Positions 58,201 through 64,000 of a stretch of DNA of 64,000 nt are shown here, piece by piece. The notes beneath the pieces are model-generated. The model did not search any database and was not told the DNA's origin. It saw nothing but the letters and a program-made list of their open reading frames with translations. The stretch's first letter is position 1; each line of letters starts with the position of its first letter. Location: contig BQMJ01000065.1 in assembly GCA_025991245.1 (NCBI GenBank), positions 62,001-126,000 of the forward strand, written 5' to 3'. Source of the DNA: Galdieria partita. Its lineage: Eukaryota; Rhodophyta; Bangiophyceae; Galdieriales; Galdieriaceae. A program made the position numbers and the translations under genes.

Positions 58201-59706
58201 TGCTATTCTTATCCTACTTTATCATCCACTGTAGTTAAATTTTCAGCAACTGTTAATAATCGACGAACCATAAATGCTAAATAAATACTCCTAGAGAACA
58301 TATTTTATAGAAAGCTATATAAGAGAGATATTCAACTCACTTGTTACGAAAGTTGTGTTGATATGTCGGAATATGTGACAAAACAACGGATGCTAATACT
58401 TCTTGTGCTTCCTCTATAGTTGAACGTCGTAAATAACCCTTTCGATAAAGACGAACTCTAGAGCCAATATATTCAAGTGCTTCATTTCGAGTTTGAACAT
58501 GACGAGAAATACATTCTTCTATACAAGGCAAAAGAGCTTGAACAAATACAGGCTCTGAGCCTATTCTTGTCATTGAGCAAAAAATATAAATAACATCTTC
58601 TTCTTTCCAACCTATCAACTGAACAATCTCTTGATCAGACTCCACTTCTAGAGCTTTGAATACAATCCAAATGGGAATATCATCAACAAATGAATTGTGT
58701 CGTAGATAACTTATAAACAGATGACAAGTAATCATTATTTTGGAGTATCATACTTACATATTATTAGATTTGTAGACCAAAGAAGTTCGTGACTTGCGCT
58801 CATGAGTAGATGAAGTAACTGTTGCACAGTAATTTCCTTTCTTATCTTCTTCTATAATTATTCGGTTCTTTGATAGCTGCTCTTGAATCAGGACGACTCT
58901 TTCTGTTCCACGAATAATAAAATAGCCACCAGGATCCAAAGGACATTCACCAAGGCTTGCCAATTCAGAATCATTCTTTCCTATATGATTACTTTCTATC
59001 AATATATACAGAATATCTCGATTGGTCAAAAAATCCATCTTTACCTGTGAGAATACAGTGAGAACTTCTCAACATAATTGGAATTCGGCCAATGGAAACA
59101 TCCTTTCGAATAAGAACCTCTTTTCCTCTGGTATATCTCACATCAACATAGATTGGGGCTGCATAAGTCAAATCACGTAGTCGACACTCTTGTGGGGTAA
59201 TTTTGGAAACTACGAGGTCCTCTTCCTAAATATAGTCAATCAACTAGAATTCATATCACACTTCACGCTGTCTCAACAAAACGTACAATAGAAGGCGTTC
59301 CAACTCGGATCCCTAAATATCTTAAATAGAAACTTTGATCGGCATCACAAGTAACCTTTTGCTTGTCAGTAAAAGCTTCTCTGGTACCTGGTCAACAAAA
59401 CTAACTTTATCGTTGGCAGCAACTATTTTGGATAATTCTTTCTCAATAAGAAAGTTGAAAGACTCTATATGCTGTTTGACCAGTCCCTTCAGCTTGTAGT
59501 GTGTTATTCCCATGCAGAACAAAATATGAGCATGTGAGTACCTTGAGAAAAGCAGGAACTAGAAGCCACTTTTCAGTAATAGACTTTATTGGCTTCCTCA
59601 GTTGTTCTTCATTATCTAGTTGTTCCTTTTCAAATAATGTCTCTTTTAACAAATTCTTCAAGTTTTCTTCCTGAAAGACGTCGTTTTGTTGCGACTCGTT
59701 CCACAT
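55255..59706 (-). CDS. RPC2: DNA-directed RNA polymerase III subunit 2 (RPC2)
   Basis: Second-largest catalytic subunit of RNA polymerase III. More than a dozen introns of about 45-60 nt break the gene, many more than in its neighbours. In order: [149 protein letters not shown] (catalytic lid region), [11 protein letters not shown] with [10 protein letters not shown] (zinc site), and [17 protein letters not shown] at the end. STHERKS and [12 protein letters not shown] separate Pol III from Pol II (S-G-Y-N-Q-E-D). The whole gene appears intact. Confidence 0.92.
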
Positions 59707-59766
59707 ATCGGCTTTCCTCCAATTTTTCTATTGATAGAAAATGTTGAGCGGGGTTGGTGAACCAAA

Positions 59767-60909
59767 ATGACTACTTTTGACTTGCTAACTACTCGTTTCC
59801 TTAGTGGAAAAAGTTGCAAAATATTCCTCAGCTTTCGCGCATACTCTTACTCATCTTTTTTGCGGGTTCCATTGCCGTTTGGTGGTTTTCTTTGGAAACA
59901 TACTTCTTACTCGTTCCTGGACTGTCGGTATTTGTCTTTGAATTTTGCCAATTTCAACTTAATTAGAATAAGGACTATTTCTGATGGCTATGTTTGGAAT
60001 GTTTTGACTTTTTCTTTAATAGATTTGCCTCTTGTAGAGGTTAGAGAAAGTATCTTTATTGAAGAGTTTATCCTCACCCCTAATAACGTTATAGATGGTA
60101 TTGCTGCTCTTTCCTTTGGGCTTTCTTTATTCTTTGTTTGAGAGTTCGTGGGGTCTGATTCCCTTTGTACTATTTTGGATATTTGTGTCTATTTCTAGTG
60201 CTATTTCGAGTATTATTTTGCTCTTTATATTTTACACGTTCTTTAGAGAGGAAGCTTTGCTGTAAGTGTGTTCAATTCTTTTGAGCCAAAATATAAGTTT
60301 GAAGTTATATTCCTCTATCTGGTTCTGTTGCTATTTTGGGTGGCTTTTTGGTGGCAGTGAAGCAACTGATACCTGATCATGAGTTTTATATATTACCTCG
60401 TCGTTTTCGACTCCGTTTGATAGCCAACGATATGCCTTTTTGGTTTTTATTGAGTTTAACTTTGAGTTGGCTCATTGGATTTTGTTGGATTGGACAGTGG
60501 TTCTTATCATGTTTTGGAGTTTTGAACGGTTGGATATATTTGCGATATTTACAGAAAAGAGAATATGCACGAGGGGATAATAGTGAATCTTTTCGATGGG
60601 TTACTTTACTACCTTTAAGAATTCGAGAATGGTTGTTTGCATGGTTTCCATATTCTTCAACAAATAAGGAGCATGATGCTACTGGTTATAGTAGAAACCT
60701 TATACAACAAGATAACGATATCTTGCCAGTAACGACTACAGATCCTACAGAAGCAGAACGAAGAAGGTATCTAGTTCTGTATATTATATATAATTTTGTT
60801 GAATTCAAGCCATTCTAGGCAACGAGCATTGAGAGCTTTGGATGAGAGGTTAGGCAGCTTAAAGTCTTCTCAATCAGCGACCACATCAGATGAAGGAGAA
60901 TTGGTTTGA
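59767..60909 (+). CDS. TMEM115: TMEM115-like rhomboid-fold Golgi membrane protein
   Basis: Multi-pass membrane protein of the TMEM115 (DUF1751) family, involved in retrograde Golgi-ER traffic. Exon 1 starts at 59767 (VWNVLTFSLIDLPLVEVRESIFIEEF). A middle exon encodes SSWGLIPFVLFWIFVSISSA, and PLSGSVAILGGFLVAVKQLIP continues into ANDMPFWFLLSLTLSWLIGF. GWIYLRYLQ and the family's GDNSESFRWVTLLP follow. The final exon QRALRALDERLGSLK restores the A-E-R-R-R-Q-R-A-L-x-A-L-D-E-R-L end. The first intron donor (GTTATA) is unusual and was chosen by frame. The last 40 bp are antisense to the end of the WD40 gene. Confidence 0.8.
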
Positions 60910-62150
60910 GTATTGTTAGGATAAATATTCCATAAATAAATACGTCCATCACTAGTACCACAAGCCAAAAGGGAGTCTTGAGGTGCATATTGAATACGAT
61001 GAACACTTTTTCTCTTGTGGTTGGTATAAAGTGATAGAGAGATATCGTTCTTACCTTTGATTGTTGTGAGGTAAAGTAGCCAATTGTCTCAATTGATTGG
61101 CCATTTCATATAGACGAACTTTGTTATCCCAATGAGCAACTGCCAATATACGTTCTAAGAAATGGAGTCATTCAAAAACACAAATACATGATCCATCAGA
61201 CGTACGATCATCTCGAACAGTCATATCTCCTATTCCACCCTTCTTTAATGGACAACATTCTTCTTCTTTCAGCATTTGACCATCAAACTCAAATAAGCCA
61301 AGTGTTTTATGAGTTCCTCCAATCAATACTTTCAAATGGGTTGAATGAAAATATTTGTCATAAGATAATAGTGTATAAGAAGCAAACTTGAGATGTTGTA
61401 TCATTTCTTGTCGACTCAATGACCACAACTAGACAAAGTCGTTTGAATATCTCCACTCTGTTATATATACTTGCCTTGATGGAACCATCTTCATGAAGAG
61501 TCATCACAACTTGCTCATTCAGAAACCCAACTAGAGTACAAAATCCACAACGAACAGTTTCATTATAAGCAAAAGACATAATTGGCTTTTCCAAACTTCC
61601 ACTAGTTGATACATCGTAAATAGCCAACGAATCCGTAGGCATACTTCGAGCAACAGCCAATAAATTATGAAACATGGAACTTCTGGATATACCAGAATAC
61701 TTGAAAATGATTCACACACAAAGCTTCCAAATATAAAAATACGCACATACTCCTACTTGAAACTTCTGACTCGCTTCCAAGTGAACAGTATCCTTGCTTC
61801 GAGAGGTGACAACTAGATCGCCAGCAAAACACTTCCATTGAACAACTAATCCCTTCTTGTCTTGAGAATAGAAGCTTTCCAACGCTACGCAATGAGAATC
61901 ACTAAAACTAATATATATAATAGAATATCTTACCGAAAGGAGAAGGGTAGACTTCCATAATAGCAGTGTTGGGATGGGTCTTTTCATCAGTCCAACTAGG
62001 AACTCGTTCGTTAATATTCCACAACTTTAATTTCCCACTATAGTCTCCTGAAACTAAATATCGATTGTCATTCCAAAACTGCAAAGCTGAAACTCCTTCC
62101 AAATGTCCTCTTAAAGTTGCTTGAGGAAGTAACAAGTTGGTCGACATGCG
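60870..62150 (-). CDS. WD40-repeat protein, GNB1L/ASA1-like
   Basis: Beta-propeller protein with the layout of GNB1L / ASTRA subunit ASA1, which supports PIKK kinase biogenesis. Several short introns. The first repeat is TLRGHLEGVSALQFWNDNRYLVSGDYSGKLKLWNI. Later exons give DKKGLVVQWKCFAGD, NLLAVARSMPTDSLAIYDV, EDGSIKA, VLIGGTHKTLGLFEFDG and ILAVAHWDNKVRLYEM. The last repeat is SVHRIQYAPQDSLLACGTSDGRIYLWNIY, as in GNB1L. ATG 62150 is chosen for the family-like short N-terminus before the first repeat. Orthology is a layout argument; WD40 proteins are easily confused. Confidence 0.65.
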
Positions 62151-62178
62151 CAACCCAATGTTGGGATCATTTCCTTCG

Positions 62179-62385
62179 ATGTTTTGGAATGCGGTTCCTA
62201 AATATAAAAGACGACATGTTTCTTTGAGAAGAAGGAGTGGCAAGAAAAAGGTATATGACTTTCAGTATTCTACAACTGAAATCAATACAAAATATGTTAG
62301 AAAACCGGCTCAAAGGAACCCAAACGTAGAGTTGGTTCTACAAGGCCCAAGAAAGGTTTTTACTTTGAAAACAACTCTTACGTAG
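62179..62385 (+). CDS. Possible small basic protein (bL32m-like?)
   Basis: A 68-codon frame starting 28 bp from the divergent WD40 gene. The start MFWNAVPKYKRRHVSLRRRS resembles the A-V-P-K-x-K-x-S-x-x-R-R-x-x-R start of bacterial/organellar ribosomal protein bL32, but the zinc cysteines are missing and the rest (KPAQRNPNVELVLQGPRKV) is unfamiliar. It could also be an N-terminal exon of the following uL15-like gene, although no donor in a compatible phase is visible. Confidence 0.3.
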   Translation: MFWNAVPKYKRRHVSLRRRSGKKKVYDFQYSTTEINTKYVRKPAQRNPNVELVLQGPRKVFTLKTTLT

Positions 62386-62432
62386 TTACCAAGAATTTGT
62401 ATGTCGATTGAACCTTATTTTAACGATACCTT

Positions 62433-63080
62433 ATGATACTGATTAGACTACAAAACGAGAAGAATAATCAAGTTCAAGTGGGTGCTGTGGTACAACTGAT
62501 AGGAAGAGGAGTCCTTCACGTGGACCAGGTCATCACTTTGGAACATTTGAAGTCTGCAGGGTTGTTGAGTAGAAAGTCAAGGAAAGTTTGTCTAGTTGGG
62601 AGAGTTAGTAACCACCTTGTTTTATACGCGTATTATCACCAACCTGAGTAAAGTGCGCAAGGATACCATTTCCTATTCGAATAGAATGTACTTGTGTAAC
62701 ATATTCTGCTTGGAAATGTATTTCTGCTTCTGGAGGAGAAGTCATTTGTTTATTTCTATCATCTTTATATTTGCAAGCATATTTGTTTGCAGAAGAGTGG
62801 AATGTTACAAAACACGAAATCGGTAAAGTGAGTGTAAAACATTCAGTTTTTGACATCTTTCTTACGTGAACAGGTCGTTGGAAGCCAAAAGGGATCCATC
62901 AGATATCCAAATAGAAATGTTTTTGATATTCCATGTGTCTGTTTAAAGAGCTCTCGTCAATCACTGGCTCCTGGTGTTTTTACTTATTCTCAGCCACTTG
63001 GTTTACAAGGTTTGGAGTTTTTACAGAATGACTATTGTAGGGAAGTATTATGGGACACTTGTATATATACCGCCTTTTAA
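62433..63080 (+). CDS. Mitochondrial ribosomal protein uL15-like
   Basis: Exons 62433-62603, 62654-62827 and 62874-63080 sum to 552 nt (183 aa); introns are 50 and 46 nt. The uL15 pattern is readable: VVQLIGRGVL, VDQVITLEHLKSAGLLS, KVCLVGR, then across the splice IPFPIRIECTCVTYSAWKCISASGGEVICLFL, matching the family's sequence of L-K-x-A-G-L, V-K-L-L-G, and I-E-x-x-G-G-x-V. The glycine-rich N-terminus (G-R-G-x-G-S-G) is not present, so an upstream exon may be missing from my model or the protein has lost it. The C-terminal 70 residues are an extension typical of mitochondrial versions. Mitochondrial rather than plastid location is a guess. Confidence 0.55.
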
Positions 63081-63347
63081 AGAACAAATGAGATGGATAG
63101 ACTAGAAGACAGGTTTGGAATGAACTGCTTCTCAAAATAAAGTTGTGTAATATTTTCGCACGGTCTAGTTTTCGTATTCTGTTGGTTGAAGAGACAACTC
63201 ATATCGTGTTTGAGGATAGTTGATTATCACCTCCTTCAAGTGGATGGATAGTCTTGTTGCGAGATAGTAGTTTCAACTTTTGAAGTATACGATTCGATAT
63301 TTCATGTGGAAAAGTGATTTGTTGTTCCATTGTTGGGTGGAAGAGCC

Positions 63348-63822
63348 ATGTCGTATCTATTGCCTCGTAAGTATAGGATTCTTATATTTTATGATATGAA
63401 CTTATTATGTAGACCTTCACTCAGGTTATGCTGTAGACCAAGCTATTTTAAGTGAGGAAGATAGAGTGGTTATCATACGCTTTGGTCAGGACTTTGACCC
63501 CACTTGTATGCTTATGGATGAAACTCTTTACAAGGCTGCAGAAAAGATAAAGAACTTTGCTGTCGTGTATTTGGTGGATATACGGGAAGTACCAGACTTT
63601 AACGCCCTATACGAGTTGTATGACCCTTGCACTGTAATGTTCTTTTTCCGTAACAAGCATATTATGGTAGACTTGGGTACTGGAAATAACAACAAAATTA
63701 ATTGGGCTATGCAAGACGTTCAGGAATTTATTGATATTGTAGAAACTGTCTATCGAGGTGCTAGAAAGGGACGTGGTTTAGTTGTTGCACCAAAGGACTA
63801 CTCCACCAAATATAAATATTGA
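63348..63822 (+). CDS. DIM1: U5 snRNP protein DIM1 (TXNL4A, 15 kDa)
   Basis: Thioredoxin-fold U5 snRNP component of the tri-snRNP. Exons 63348-63366 and 63413-63822 (429 nt, exactly 142 aa, the universal length; 46 nt intron). MSYLLPHLHSGYAVDQAIL, VVIIRFGQDFDPTCMLMDE, VYLVDIREVPDFN, YDPCTVMFFFRNKHIMVDLGTGNNNKINWA and the end YRGARKGRGLVVAPKDYSTKY are almost invariant in eukaryotes. The family lacks a CxxC redox site. The first exon is only 19 nt. The 270 bp upstream holds no other gene I can see. Confidence 0.97.
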
Positions 63823-64000
63823 ACTCCAGAGTAACTTGATATTCTTCCAACGAGGTTCTCCAACTCACTTTTGAATGTTGTGCAGATAAACAGATTTTGG
63901 GGTTTATTGCAATAACTGGACACAAAGACAATAAATACATTTACATAGTTGCTACCACTTCAGTCGGCGTAACTCAAAAAGTTTTTCAAGCACACAGCGA
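63823..64000. other. 3' flank of DIM1 and window edge
   Basis: Downstream of DIM1 there is an A/T-rich stretch with AATAAA near 63930 and short frames only. On the minus strand an open run at the very edge (ending LRRLKW) could be the C-terminus of a gene lying outside the window; this is too short to judge. Confidence 0.3.

Overview
This is a gene-dense piece of a eukaryotic nuclear genome. It most resembles a unicellular red alga of the Cyanidiophyceae, Galdieria in particular. I infer this from the gene set and architecture, not from a search. Introns are short (about 45-65 nt, with GTAAGT-like donors and CTAAC-like branch points). Intergenic gaps are often under 100 bp. Nuclear genes for plastid proteins are present (gyrase B, an SRP54 with an N-terminal extension, ClpS, a DUF1995 protein), together with a plant-type GARP transcription factor and a CDKB-type kinase. 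I see no prokaryotic operon, CRISPR array, rRNA, tRNA or mobile element.

Layout. 1-12 kb: end of an MFS transporter, an SSB-like protein, a Josephin deubiquitinase, splicing factor SF3A1, an organellar thioredoxin, a chymotrypsin-fold protease with a Cys nucleophile, a phosphoglucomutase-like protein without its catalytic residues, a DUF1995 protein, ClpS and DNA gyrase B. 12-25 kb: plastid SRP54, a RING-H2 protein, the H3K4 methyltransferase SET1, an LSm11-like protein, mitochondrial uL29m, SF3B1 and an ABC1/ADCK kinase. 25-37.5 kb: PYROXD2, a CDKB-like kinase, an SH3 protein, calmodulin, a secreted ferritin-like protein, UDP-xylose synthase, UMP1, exocyst SEC3 and ribosomal eL18. 37.5-50.3 kb: MPP10, a small basic protein, a MARVEL-like membrane protein, a GCNA-type SprT protease, the GARP factor, a profilin-like protein, xylulokinase, a small membrane protein, a p24 cargo receptor and CSN1. 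50.3-64 kb: a PDI, a hotdog thioesterase, a degenerate YfiH-like protein, a cupin-membrane protein, RNA polymerase III subunit 2, TMEM115, a GNB1L/ASA1-type WD40 protein, a uL15-like mitochondrial ribosomal protein and U5 snRNP DIM1.

Neighbours are not functionally clustered. The genes are mostly housekeeping: splicing (SF3A1, SF3B1, DIM1), transcription and chromatin (RPC2, SET1), secretion (SEC3, p24, TMEM115, PDI), organelle maintenance, and ubiquitin/proteasome functions (Josephin, RING, UMP1, CSN1). Packing is extreme: two convergent genes share a TTAA as both stop codons, other convergent coding regions overlap by 40-53 bp, and many divergent starts are under 65 bp apart.

I did not find a multi-gene system that looks new. 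The best leads are single genes: two apparent pseudoenzymes (phosphoglucomutase-like, YfiH-like), the Cys-nucleophile protease, the LSm11-like protein in a non-animal, and a start codon that sits alone in its exon. Intron positions were read by eye from splice motifs, frame continuity and family conservation. Where exon lengths are quoted, they sum to a multiple of three.
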